Below are positions 53,931-62,751 of a DNA stretch of 64,000 nt, piece after piece. This DNA is from Mycolicibacterium sarraceniae (lineage in GTDB: Bacteria > Actinomycetota > Actinomycetes > Mycobacteriales > Mycobacteriaceae). Made by a program: the position numbers and the translations under genes. Every line of letters starts with the position of its first letter. The stretch's first letter is position 1. The notes under the pieces were generated by a model. The model did no database searches. It saw only the letters and a list, made by a program, of their open reading frames with translations, and was not told where the DNA came from. The stretch is from NCBI RefSeq assembly GCF_010731875.1, contig NZ_AP022595.1, positions 2,046,001 to 2,110,000 on the forward strand. The letters are read 5' to 3'.

Positions 53931-55013
53931 ATGGATCAGCTGTGGGCCAACCGCGCTGCCAGTGCTGAGGCCGCGATAACGAAACGCCATCTGCGCGCAG
54001 TCTGGGGCTTGCCCGGAACGCAGCTCGGCGTGGTCAGCTGGCCGCCCGCCCGCGGTCACAGATGGTTCGGAACCTGGCACTACTGGTGGCAGGCGCACCT
54101 GCTGGATTGTCTTGTCGACGCGCAGCTACGCGAGCCCCAACCGGACCGGGTGGGCACGATCAAACGGCAGATTCGCGGCCACCGGCTGCGTAACAACGGC
54201 CGGTGGACGAACAGCTATTACGACGACATGGCCTGGCTGGCACTGGCCTTGGAGCGTGCCCAGCGGGTCGCCGGTGTCGATCGACCGCGCGCGTGCAAGA
54301 CCCTCTGCGAACAGTTCGTCACGTCGTGGGTGCCCGAGGACGGCGGCGGAATCCCTTGGCGCAAACAGGATCAGTTCTTCAACGCGCCGGCCAACGGTCC
54401 GGCCGGAATATTCCTGGCCCGCTACGGCGATCGGTTGCGGCGGGCCCAGCAGATGGCCGACTGGATCGATGAAACGCTGATCGACCCCGAGACCCATCTG
54501 GTGTTCGACGGCATCAAGGGCGGATCGTTGGTGCGCGCGCAGTACACCTACTGCCAGGGGGTCGTGCTGGGGTTGGAGACCGAGTTGGCGGTGCGCACCC
54601 ATGACGACCGGCACCCGGCCCGGGTGCGTCGGCTGGTCACGGCGATCGGCGAGCATATGGCGCCCGGCGGAATCGTGAGCGGGGCTGGCGGCGGCGACGG
54701 CGGACTGTTCGCCGGGATCACCGCCCGGTATCTGGCACTCGCGGCGACCGCGCTTCCCGATGATGCGGGGGATAGTGCCCGTGCGATCGTGCTGGCGTCG
54801 GCGGAGGCCGCGTGGGAAAACCGCCAAAGTGTGGACGGGCTGCCGCTGTTCGGGAACTCCTGGGACAGCACCGCCGAAATCCCGACCGCCGGTGGCGGGC
54901 AGGCGCAGTTCGTCGAGGGCGCGGTCAACTCGTCGCTGACCCCGGAGCGCGATCTCTCGGTGCAGCTGTCGGGTTGGATGTTGATGGAGGCTGCGCATAC
55001 GGTGACAGCGTGA
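53931..55013 (+). CDS. GH76-like glycoside hydrolase, cytoplasmic type
   Basis: 360 aa without a signal peptide. WHYWWQAHLLDCLVDAQ and NSYYDDMAWLALAL (adjacent Asp pair at about residues 99-100) match the catalytic centre of GH76 alpha-1,6-mannanases; DGIKGGSLVRAQYTYCQG and ITARYLALAATALP complete the alpha/alpha barrel. Mycobacterial Rv0365c-like proteins form this group. Substrates may be mannan or lipoarabinomannan-type glycans, but a cytosolic location makes this uncertain. The stop overlaps the start of the NhaA-DsbA gene. Confidence 0.83.
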   Translation: MDQLWANRAASAEAAITKRHLRAVWGLPGTQLGVVSWPPARGHRWFGTWHYWWQAHLLDCLVDAQLREPQPDRVGTIKRQIRGHRLRNNGRWTNSYYDDMAWLALALERAQRVAGVDRPRACKTLCEQFVTSWVPEDGGGIPWRKQDQFFNAPANGPAGIFLARYGDRLRRAQQMADWIDETLIDPETHLVFDGIKGGSLVRAQYTYCQGVVLGLETELAVRTHDDRHPARVRRLVTAIGEHMAPGGIVSGAGGGDGGLFAGITARYLALAATALPDDAGDSARAIVLASAEAAWENRQSVDGLPLFGNSWDSTAEIPTAGGGQAQFVEGAVNSSLTPERDLSVQLSGWMLMEAAHTVTA

Positions 55014-56833
55014 GGGGCAGCCGGCTGGGGCGCGACCCGACAGCGAAGCGTTTCGGCGAGAACGCCGCTGCAGCACTACTGCTGATCTTCACCGTCGTGG
55101 CCATCGTGTGGGCGAATTCGCCCTGGGCACACACCTATTCCGAATTTTGGGAAACGCACGTCGGATTGAGCTTCGGTGACTACCACGGGGCGCTGACGGT
55201 CAAAGCGATCGTCAACGACGCGCTGATGGCGTTCTTCTTCTTCATCGTAGGGCTGGAAGTCAAGGCCCAGTTCACCATCGGGGAACTGACCGAACGCTCC
55301 CGTGCACTGGTGCCGGTGGTGGCCGCTGTCGCCGGGCTGACTCTGCCCGCGGTGATCTTCCTGCTGTTCAACCCATCCGGCGATGACACCACCGCGTGGG
55401 GCGTGGTCATCTCGACCGACACCGCGTTCCTGATCGGTGCGCTGGCGATCATCGCCCCTCAATACCCCGCGCGGCTGCGGACGTTCCTGTTGACGTTGGC
55501 TGTGGTCGATGATGTCGGTGCGCTGGCCGCCATCGCCCTGTTCTACTCCGATCACATCCGGATCGTCCCGCTGCTGATCGCCGTCGTGCTGGTGGCCGCC
55601 CTGATCGGCGTGCGCTACCTGCCCGATGCCATGCGCGGTGTGATGTATTGCATTCTGGCCGTTGCCCTCTGGTTAGCTCTGTTCAACGGTGGTGTGCACC
55701 CGACGCTGGCCGGTGTGATCGTGGCACTGGTGATCCCGGTGTTCACCCCCGAGCGTCAGCGGGTGGAGGCGGCAGTCGACGTGATCCGGGCGTTCCGCCA
55801 GTCGCCGAACTCGGAGTATGCCCGGGCGGCCACCCGCAGCCTGCGTGACTCGATCTCGATCAACGAGCGACTGGTGACGGGGTTCGGGCCGTATGTGTCC
55901 TTCGGGGTGCTGCCGCTGTTCGCGTTGGCCAATGCCGGTGTGCCGCTGGACTCCGATACCGTGCTGGCGGCGATGCGGTCACCGCTGACCTGGGGTGTGG
56001 TGGCCGGTCTGCTGATCGGCAAGCTGATCGGCATCACCGGCGCGACCTGGCTCGTGCAGCGCACCGGGCTGGGCCGGCTGTCCCCGGGGCTGACGCTGCG
56101 GCGGATCGCCGGCGGCGCGGCGCTGTCCGGTATCGGATTCACCATCGCGCTGTTCATCATCGATATCGCGATCGACGACCCGCACGCTGCCGATATGGCC
56201 CGCGTCGGTGTCCTGGCGGCGTCGGTCATCGCATTCACGTTGGGGTGGGCGGTCTTCTGGCTTACCGACCGGTTCAGCCCGCCGTTGGCGGTCGGATACA
56301 AGCTGGTCCGCGATATCGATCCGAGCCGCGATCACATCCGTGGGCCGGTCGATGCGCCGCTGACGCTGGTCGAGTACGGCGACTACGAATGCCCGTTCTG
56401 CAGCCGCGCCACCGGCGGGATCGACGAAGTCCGCGCCCACTTCGGCGACCAACTGCGCTACATATGGCGGCATCTTCCCCTGGAACGGGTGCACCCGCGG
56501 GCCACGGATGCCGCGCGAGCCAGTGAAGCTGCTGCCCTGCAAGGCAAGTTCTTCGAGATGGGGACGATGATGTTCGAGTTCCAGGACTACCTGGAATGGC
56601 AGCACATCTACCGCTATGCCGACCAAGTCGGCTGTGACATCACCCGATTCGACGAGGACCTGCACTCACCGCGGGTGCTGCACCGGGTCGATGACGATGT
56701 GCAGGACGCTGAGCTGATGGACCTCAACGCCACACCGACGTTCTTCGTCAACGGTATCCGTCATCGCGGGCCGTGGGATTCGGCCAGCCTGATCCGGGCG
56801 CTTGAGGCCAACCGGCCGGGGGCAACCCCCTAG
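55010..56833 (+). CDS. nhaA: NhaA Na+/H+ antiporter fused to a DsbA-like thioredoxin domain
   Basis: 607 aa from the GTG at 55010, inside the GH76 stop. Residues 1-425 form the NhaA domain: about 12 membrane segments, the AFFFFIVGLEVKAQ segment, VVISTDTAFLIGALAI and the paired Asp in LAVVDDVGALAAIALFY that bind Na+ and H+. The C-terminal 170 residues are a DsbA/thioredoxin-type domain with ECPFCSRATGG (CPFC at about 461-464) and the cis-Pro in NATPTFFVNG. Such fusions occur in actinobacteria; the redox domain may respond to or act with the antiporter. Overlaps the convergent SDR gene by four bases. Confidence 0.88.
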   Translation: MRGSRLGRDPTAKRFGENAAAALLLIFTVVAIVWANSPWAHTYSEFWETHVGLSFGDYHGALTVKAIVNDALMAFFFFIVGLEVKAQFTIGELTERSRALVPVVAAVAGLTLPAVIFLLFNPSGDDTTAWGVVISTDTAFLIGALAIIAPQYPARLRTFLLTLAVVDDVGALAAIALFYSDHIRIVPLLIAVVLVAALIGVRYLPDAMRGVMYCILAVALWLALFNGGVHPTLAGVIVALVIPVFTPERQRVEAAVDVIRAFRQSPNSEYARAATRSLRDSISINERLVTGFGPYVSFGVLPLFALANAGVPLDSDTVLAAMRSPLTWGVVAGLLIGKLIGITGATWLVQRTGLGRLSPGLTLRRIAGGAALSGIGFTIALFIIDIAIDDPHAADMARVGVLAASVIAFTLGWAVFWLTDRFSPPLAVGYKLVRDIDPSRDHIRGPVDAPLTLVEYGDYECPFCSRATGGIDEVRAHFGDQLRYIWRHLPLERVHPRATDAARASEAAALQGKFFEMGTMMFEFQDYLEWQHIYRYADQVGCDITRFDEDLHSPRVLHRVDDDVQDAELMDLNATPTFFVNGIRHRGPWDSASLIRALEANRPGATP

Positions 56834-57729
56834 ACGGGAAGCGTTGTGCCGGTTTCCTGTTCGGCGAACTGTACGACCCTGGCGGCGGCGTCGTAATCGC
56901 ATGCGCCCGGTGAACGGCCGATCAGTGCCGGGACGCCACGCAGACCAAACCGGCCGTTGGGCCCGACGTAGCTGCCCGGCGGTATCGGCTCACTGATGCT
57001 GTACAGCGTGGGCACCGCACCCTGGTCGACGTCATTGGCCAGCCGCTGGGCGAATCCGTCGACCACCTTGTACGCCGCTGACATCAACGGCGAATCGGAG
57101 GTCTGCGCCAGGTTGGAGGCGACCCAGCCGGGATGGATCAGGTGGGTGACAACGTCGGAGTCGGCCGCGCGCAGGCGCCGGTCGAGCTCGAGGCCCCACA
57201 ACATCATCGCGAGTTTCGAATGCCCGTAGGCATTGAGCGCGGTCCATTTCGTTCGGCGCAGGTGCATATCGTCGAGCCGCAGCGTCGCCATCCGGTGGCC
57301 GTCGGAAGCGACGTTGATGATCTGCGAGCGCACCCGGTGAAACACCAGATTCGTCAGCGCGAACGGTCCGAGCATGTTGGTGCCCAGCGTCGCTTCGAAA
57401 CCGTCGATGGTTTCGTGACGCTGATCGTTCAGCACACCGGCGTTGTTGATCAGGATGTCCACGTCGCCGTCGAGTGCGTCCGCGAAGGCCCGCACTGAGG
57501 CCAGGTCGGCGAGATCGACTTTGATCACCTCGGTGGAGCCGTCGATCTCGGCGGCGCGCTGCGCGCCCAGCGTGGTGTTGCGGACCGCCATGATGACGTG
57601 CGCGCCGGCCCGGGCCAGCGCCCGCGTGGTGCCGAGGCCCACGCCATTGGTCGCACCCGTCACGATGATCCGTTTACCGGCCAGATTGCCGAGCCTGCTC
57701 GGCGACCACTGCGTCACGTCGGCGAGCAT
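56830..57729 (-). CDS. SDR-family oxidoreductase (retinol-dehydrogenase-like)
   Basis: 299 aa. VTGATNGVGLGTTRALA is the cofactor motif, with D62 in KVDLADLAS; ILINNAGVLND and NAYGHSKLA (Tyr/Lys) complete the active site. Members of this type use NADP and act on hydrophobic alcohols or ketones. The start codon lies 62 bases before the divergent SnoaL-like gene, so a shared promoter region is likely. Substrate unknown. Confidence 0.88.
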   Translation of the reverse strand: MLADVTQWSPSRLGNLAGKRIIVTGATNGVGLGTTRALARAGAHVIMAVRNTTLGAQRAAEIDGSTEVIKVDLADLASVRAFADALDGDVDILINNAGVLNDQRHETIDGFEATLGTNMLGPFALTNLVFHRVRSQIINVASDGHRMATLRLDDMHLRRTKWTALNAYGHSKLAMMLWGLELDRRLRAADSDVVTHLIHPGWVASNLAQTSDSPLMSAAYKVVDGFAQRLANDVDQGAVPTLYSISEPIPPGSYVGPNGRFGLRGVPALIGRSPGACDYDAAARVVQFAEQETGTTLPV

Positions 57730-57791
57730 AATGGGAAATTCTGGACAAACAAGACCATCTAAGCAATCGCTCTGCGATCATGCCCCTTGTT

Positions 57792-58235
57792 ATGAGTGAC
57801 AGTGCGCAGGCGATCACGAACCTCATCTACGCCTATGCCGAACTGCTGGATGCCGGCGACCTTGACGGGGTTGCCGCGTTGTTCACGCATGGCCGGATCT
57901 GCGGTGTGGAGAACGGCCCACCCGAGACGCTGTTCGCCGGACCGCAGCGGGTGCGCCAGATGTACGAGATGGCGACCCGCCTCTACGAGGACGGCACACC
58001 GAAGACCAAGCACAACACCAGCAATGTGCAGCTCTACGTCGACGACGACGCGGGCACTGCGCGCGGCAAGGCCTACTACACCGTCACCCAGGCGACGCCC
58101 GACCTTCCGTTGCAGATCATCGTCACCGGCCACTATCACGACACCTTCCACCGGATCGACGGCCAGTGGTGGTTCGACTCCCGCACCATGTTCGTCGACC
58201 AAGTCGGCGACGTGAGCCAGCATCTGAAGTTCTGA
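57792..58235 (+). CDS. SnoaL-like (NTF2-fold) protein
   Basis: 147 aa from the ATG at 57792 (MSDSAQAITNLIYAY); the ATG at 57780 would add four residues. AELLDAGDLDGVAALF, HNTSNVQLYVDD and ITVTGHYHDTFHRIDGQWW-like segments are the NTF2/SnoaL fold with polar pocket residues. Such proteins are small dehydratases, isomerases or hydrolases of ring compounds. It leads an operon with the sulfotransferase, DUF1214 and SDR genes. Confidence 0.8.
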   Translation: MSDSAQAITNLIYAYAELLDAGDLDGVAALFTHGRICGVENGPPETLFAGPQRVRQMYEMATRLYEDGTPKTKHNTSNVQLYVDDDAGTARGKAYYTVTQATPDLPLQIIVTGHYHDTFHRIDGQWWFDSRTMFVDQVGDVSQHLKF

Positions 58236-58239
58236 TCCG

Positions 58240-59415
58240 ATGGCGACGACGGGCGCTTTCGCTATGGACGCGGTGCTGGCGTCCGCGATCGGCAAGGAAG
58301 GTCTCACCGACTGGGGCCCGGGGGATTTCCAGGAGCCCCTGGCAGTGTTGCTCGATGATTATCCCGGTGCCGGGCTCAATGTGATCGGCGAGCACATCCT
58401 GCGGTCGGGTCTAGTACACAGCCTGCGGATGCGGCTTCGCGCCGAGGAATGGATCCGTCGTCATCCCGAGATCCTCGACGAAGAAGTCGAGGCGCCGATC
58501 GTGGTGGTGGGAATGATGCGCAGCGGAACGACCCTGCTGCAGCGTCTGCTCGCCGCAGACACGCGGCTGCACTGCGCGCGGGGCTGGGAGGTGGTGGAGG
58601 CCGCTCCGAAGCTGGACTACGACTTCGCCGGCACCGACCCGCGGATCGCGATCAGTGAAGCACGAGAGAACAAGTCACGGGAGCTGGCACCGGAACTGTT
58701 CGCCATCCATCCGATGTATGCGCGGGAGGCGGAGGAGGAGATCGTCTTCCTGGCTGACGCGTTCCTGTCCCATGTGCCGGAGTCCGGCGCCAACCTACCC
58801 CACTACCGATCATGGTTGAACACACAGGATTTCACGCCCGCATACGACTATCTGCACCGGATGTTGAGGTTCCTGCAGTGGCAGAAGCGTCAGCGCGGGA
58901 TCACCGCAGGGCGTTGGGTGCTGAAATCCCCGGCCCACCTGGGGTACCTCGACGAACTGCGCCATCAGTTCCCCGATGTGCATGTCGTGCACATGCATCG
59001 GGACCCGCGCACCACCGTCTCCTCAGGGGCGAGCCTCAATGCGACCCTGCATGCCATGCATGCCGACGAGGTCGACCTCAACCGCGTTGGTGCACAGTGG
59101 CTGGAGCGGATGGGCTGGACCAACGACCGGGCGATGGCCGTGCGCGAGAGCTGGTCTGACGAATCGGCGCGGGTCACCGACATCCACTTCGACGAAGCTG
59201 TCGGCGACTCGATCGGCCAGGTGAGCCGGGTGTACGACGCGGTCGGTCTGCCGCTGACGGACACGGTGGTCACCGCGATGACCGACTGGCTGGCCAAGCG
59301 GCCGCACGAGGTCGCGCGGCCGTCGTACGACCTGTCTTCCTACGGCCTCAGTGACGCTCAAGTGAACGAGCGATTCTCCTTGTATAACAAACGCTTCCGA
59401 AAGGACAAGCAATGA
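58240..59415 (+). CDS. Sulfotransferase family protein
   Basis: 391 aa. The 5'-phosphosulfate loop is VVGMMRSGTTLLQRLLA, and the 3'-phosphate segment is VHMHRDPRTTVSSGAS; both are PAPS-binding. HYRSWLNTQDFTPAYDYLHR and WVLKSPAHLGYLDEL match actinobacterial Stf-type enzymes that sulfate lipids or steroid-like alcohols. The ATG is four bases after the SnoaL-like stop and the stop overlaps the DUF1214 gene (ATGA). The acceptor is unknown. Confidence 0.86.
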   Translation: MATTGAFAMDAVLASAIGKEGLTDWGPGDFQEPLAVLLDDYPGAGLNVIGEHILRSGLVHSLRMRLRAEEWIRRHPEILDEEVEAPIVVVGMMRSGTTLLQRLLAADTRLHCARGWEVVEAAPKLDYDFAGTDPRIAISEARENKSRELAPELFAIHPMYAREAEEEIVFLADAFLSHVPESGANLPHYRSWLNTQDFTPAYDYLHRMLRFLQWQKRQRGITAGRWVLKSPAHLGYLDELRHQFPDVHVVHMHRDPRTTVSSGASLNATLHAMHADEVDLNRVGAQWLERMGWTNDRAMAVRESWSDESARVTDIHFDEAVGDSIGQVSRVYDAVGLPLTDTVVTAMTDWLAKRPHEVARPSYDLSSYGLSDAQVNERFSLYNKRFRKDKQ

Positions 59416-60674
59416 TCGCCGACGATGCGGTGGCAACGGAGTCGCAACACGAGCAGGAGCTTGCCGCACTCGCGCTGACCGAACACCCTACGGTCAAGGC
59501 GGCGTATCAGACTGTCGCGGAGAATTGGCTGGGCCGCGCCAAGGCTTCTGACGCCATGCGGGAGCGCTTCGATGCGGCTTTTGCCGAAGTGATGTTTTCC
59601 GCCGCGGTGTGGTCGTCCAATCAGGACAAGCTGCGGCCGAAGGTCAGTTGCATCACCCGGCTGGCGCACCCGGTGGCGGACCGGCAGATCCCCGGATCGC
59701 GGTGGGGTATCGACAACCCCGACACCGTTTACCGGGTGATCCCGATTTCGGGTGACGAACGCTATGAGATCCGCGGCCGCGTCGGGCGGAACCGGATGAC
59801 GGAGAATTACTTCACGCTGTGGGATCCCAACATGGGCACCGTGGCCGTGCTGAACGGCAAGACCATGGACGTCGACAGCGACGGAAGTTACACCATCACA
59901 GTGGATTCCGAGCCCGCCAACGGGCGTCCCAACCATGTGCAGACCACCGCGGAAGCACACGAGTTCTACATCCGCGACGTCCTCTTGGACTGGGCCAACG
60001 ACGACCCCAACCACATCACCGTGGAGCGCCTCGGCGGCGCGCCGGGCACGCCGGCCCGCACCGCCGACGAACAAGCCGATGCCACCGCGGACATGATGGC
60101 CCACTTCGCGAACTTCACCGGCAAGCTCAGCCACGGCATTTACAAGATGCCGGCCAACAACTTCAACCTGGCCTGGTCGGCGGACAAAGTCGGCGCCATG
60201 AAGAACCAGGTCTACGTGATGGGCCGGTTCGATCTCGGCCCGGATGAGACCTTCGTCGTCGACGTCAAAGATGGTGGCGCCGAATACTTCACAGTGCCGC
60301 TGAGCAATATCTGGGGCACCACACTGAACATCGTCGACCGCACCGGCAGCCTGAACAAGGCGCAGTCGTTGCCCAACGCCGATGGCAGCTACACCTACGT
60401 CATCTCCCCGGTCGATCCCGGCGTGGCGAACTGGATCGACTCCGACGGTCTACGGGAAGGCATCCTGACACTGCGGATGGCCGAATTCGACGAGGGTGGT
60501 CCGCGGCCGGATCTCGGTGCGACCGGCCGGGTCGTGGCGCTCGACCGGCTCGACGACGAGGTGCCCGACATTCCGCGCGTGAGCGCCGAGGGGCGGGCCG
60601 AGCAGTTGGCGCTGCGGCGTCAAGCCTATCTTCGCCGGATACCCGAAGGCACTCCGAACGAGAGGACCAACTGA
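59412..60674 (+). CDS. DUF1214 domain-containing protein
   Basis: 420 aa. The C-terminal half holds YFTVPLSNIWGTTLNIVDRTGS and LPNADGSYTYVISPVDPGVA, typical of DUF1214, preceded by a beta-rich domain (YRVIPISGDERYEIRGRVGR). No signal peptide. Function is not established; such proteins often lie beside sulfotransferase and SDR genes in mycobacteria. It is translationally coupled to the sulfotransferase and followed at one base by the SDR gene. Confidence 0.8.
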   Translation: MIADDAVATESQHEQELAALALTEHPTVKAAYQTVAENWLGRAKASDAMRERFDAAFAEVMFSAAVWSSNQDKLRPKVSCITRLAHPVADRQIPGSRWGIDNPDTVYRVIPISGDERYEIRGRVGRNRMTENYFTLWDPNMGTVAVLNGKTMDVDSDGSYTITVDSEPANGRPNHVQTTAEAHEFYIRDVLLDWANDDPNHITVERLGGAPGTPARTADEQADATADMMAHFANFTGKLSHGIYKMPANNFNLAWSADKVGAMKNQVYVMGRFDLGPDETFVVDVKDGGAEYFTVPLSNIWGTTLNIVDRTGSLNKAQSLPNADGSYTYVISPVDPGVANWIDSDGLREGILTLRMAEFDEGGPRPDLGATGRVVALDRLDDEVPDIPRVSAEGRAEQLALRRQAYLRRIPEGTPNERTN

Positions 60675-60675
60675 C

Positions 60676-61506
60676 ATGGGTTGCTGGCTGGTGACCGGAT
60701 GCTCAACCGGTATCGGACGTGAGATCGCCAGGGCCGCCTTGGAAGCCGGAAACAATGTGGTGGTGACGGCTCGGCGGATCGAGTCGGTACAGGATCTGGC
60801 CGACGAGTTCGGCGACCGTGCGCTGGCCATTGCGCTCGACGTCACCGACAAGGATCTGATCGCCGACGCGGTGGCCGCGGCCGATGCCACGTTCGGCGGG
60901 GTGGACGTACTGGTGAACAATGCCGGCAACGGTTACCTGTCGGCGGTCGAGGAAGGCGAGGACGCGAAGGTCCGACTCTTGTTCGACACCAATTACTTCG
61001 GTGTTGTCGACACCATCAAGGCGGTGCTGCCATCAATGCGGGAGCGCGGGGCCGGGCACATCATCAACATCTCGTCGATGACGGGACTGGTGTCCAACCC
61101 GCCCAACGCGTACTACTCGTCGACGAAGTTCGCGCTCGAAGCGCTCACCGAGGCGCTGGCCCAGGAGGTCATGCCACTCGGGATCAAAGTGACGGCCATC
61201 GAGCCCGGCGCATTCCGGACCGATTGGGCCAAGCGGTCGATGTGGGAATCATCTACGCCGATCGGTGATTACGACGACAGTGTCGGCACACGAAAGTCGC
61301 TGATCAAGGATTTCGCCGACCACCTGCCCGGAGATCCACGCAAAGTCGCCGAGGCGGTGGTGATGGTCGCCGGCCTCGACGAGCCGCCGCTGCGGCTGCT
61401 GCTCGGCCGTGACGTCCTCAAGGCGGTGCGCGAGAAGATCGCCGCACTGTCGGCGTCGATCGACGAGTGGGAAGCCGTCACCAAGGACGTCAATTTTCCC
61501 AGCTAG
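60676..61506 (+). CDS. SDR-family oxidoreductase
   Basis: 276 aa. VTGCSTGIGREIARAAL, VLVNNAGNGYL, INISSMTGLV and YYSSTKFALEALTE are the standard classical SDR motifs with Ser, Tyr and Lys intact. Last gene of the SnoaL/sulfotransferase/DUF1214/SDR operon; it probably oxidises or reduces a hydroxyl before or after sulfation. Substrate unknown. Confidence 0.88.
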   Translation: MGCWLVTGCSTGIGREIARAALEAGNNVVVTARRIESVQDLADEFGDRALAIALDVTDKDLIADAVAAADATFGGVDVLVNNAGNGYLSAVEEGEDAKVRLLFDTNYFGVVDTIKAVLPSMRERGAGHIINISSMTGLVSNPPNAYYSSTKFALEALTEALAQEVMPLGIKVTAIEPGAFRTDWAKRSMWESSTPIGDYDDSVGTRKSLIKDFADHLPGDPRKVAEAVVMVAGLDEPPLRLLLGRDVLKAVREKIAALSASIDEWEAVTKDVNFPS

Positions 61507-61596
61507 CCGGCGCTCAACTCGACAGCGTCACATGGACTTTCGGGCCAAACCTGGCCTGCAGGAGCTGTTCGCCGCGCTGGCGCGGCTGTCGCAGTC

Positions 61597-61827
61597 TTAG
61601 GTCTGCGGCTTGGCAACCATCTGCGGTCCGCTTATCGATCCGTCGACTGCCGCTTTGTAGTCGCCCTGGGTGCCGTCGGCGTCGATTTTCGCGCCGCCGA
61701 CGCCGCTGTCACCATCCTGGACGGCAAATGTTGTCGTCGGGCTGGCGACAGCAACCACTGTGGGGCCGAACGCGGTGGCGATCGCGATGCCGGCCACTAC
61801 GACCGCTCCCTTGAGAATTAGCTTCAT
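61597..61827 (-). CDS. Small secreted protein
   Basis: 76 aa with a Sec signal: MKLILKGAVVVAGIAIATAF and a cleavage region near AVASP. The mature peptide is about 48 residues, without cysteines, and contains DGTQGDYKAAVDGSISGPQ. Small exported proteins like this are frequent in mycobacteria and mostly unassigned. The adjacent 142-base gap to the DedA gene holds its upstream region. Confidence 0.7.
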   Translation of the reverse strand: MKLILKGAVVVAGIAIATAFGPTVVAVASPTTTFAVQDGDSGVGGAKIDADGTQGDYKAAVDGSISGPQMVAKPQT

Positions 61828-61969
61828 GTTCCCCGTGTCCTTTCGCTTGATCAGCGAAAACTACGGTGGTTTCCTGGGAGAAACGCTGTGTACTATCTGG
61901 CAAAATGCTGGAACAACCGTCCCGCGCGATGGCGCGGGACGACCCGGTGAGCAACTTTTATTGCGTCCG

Positions 61970-62650
61970 CTACGACTCGGTGACGGGGTGGGTCGCGGCG
62001 CGGGCGGCCTTGCGGCGCTTGTACCACTCCCAGATCATCGGGGCGATCGACGCAACCGCGATGAGGATGAAGATCGGTTCGAGCAGCTTCTGAATGATCT
62101 CGAACTGGCCCAGCCCATAGCCGAGCAATGTCAGCCCGACGCCCCACAGGATCGCGCCGATGACGTTGTAGAGCGTGAAGACCCCGTACGTCATTTTCGC
62201 CGCACCCGCGGTGATGGGAGCCAGCGTCCGCACGATCGGGATGAACCGGGCGAGCACGATCGCGAAGGGTCCGCGTTGCTCGAAGAAGAGGTGCGCCTCA
62301 TCCAGGTAGCGCTGCTTGAGGAGCCGCGCATTCGGTTTGAACATCGCCGTCCCCAGGAACCGGCCGACGATATAGCCGACCTGCCCGCCGAGGATCGCGG
62401 CGATCGGGATGAACACCAGCAGTTGCCAGAGCTGGAAGTTCGCATTGACGTCAGCGCCGCGTGCGGCCGTGCCGGCGGCGAGCATGCCCGCCACGAAGAG
62501 CAGCGTGTCACCGGGCAGCACGGGAAACAGCACACCGGATTCGATGAAGACGACGACCAGAATGCCGACCAGCGCCCAGGTGCCGAACTGCTCGATCAGA
62601 TGCAGCGGGTCGAGAAACGACGGCATGAGCGCCAGGGTGGTGGTGGTCAC
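61970..62650 (-). CDS. DedA/SNARE-associated family membrane protein
   Basis: 226 aa with about six hydrophobic segments. The motifs FIESGVLFPVLPGDTLLF and FEQRGPFAIVLARFIPIVRT (the conserved Arg/Pro/Gly of the family) are clear, as is ITAGAAKMTYGVFTLYNVIG. DedA proteins act in lipid flipping or membrane homeostasis. From memory, Rv0364 next to fba is the same gene. Divergent from fba. Confidence 0.88.
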   Translation of the reverse strand: MTTTTLALMPSFLDPLHLIEQFGTWALVGILVVVFIESGVLFPVLPGDTLLFVAGMLAAGTAARGADVNANFQLWQLLVFIPIAAILGGQVGYIVGRFLGTAMFKPNARLLKQRYLDEAHLFFEQRGPFAIVLARFIPIVRTLAPITAGAAKMTYGVFTLYNVIGAILWGVGLTLLGYGLGQFEIIQKLLEPIFILIAVASIAPMIWEWYKRRKAARAATHPVTES

Positions 62651-62706
62651 GACGCCTAAGGGTACCGGTGCGAGATGTCAGTGCCCCGTGCCAGTCGACG
62701 GGCTTC

Positions 62707-62712
62707 TTGACA
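62707..62712 (+). promoter_or_regulatory. fba: Probable -35 box of fba
   Basis: TTGACA lies 45 bases before the fba ATG, within the 101-base gap to the divergent DedA gene. GAGGAAG at 62741-62747 is the ribosome site. Confidence 0.5.
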
Positions 62713-62751
62713 TACTGACTTCGTTCAGCGCCAGAGTCGAGAGGAAGTGCC

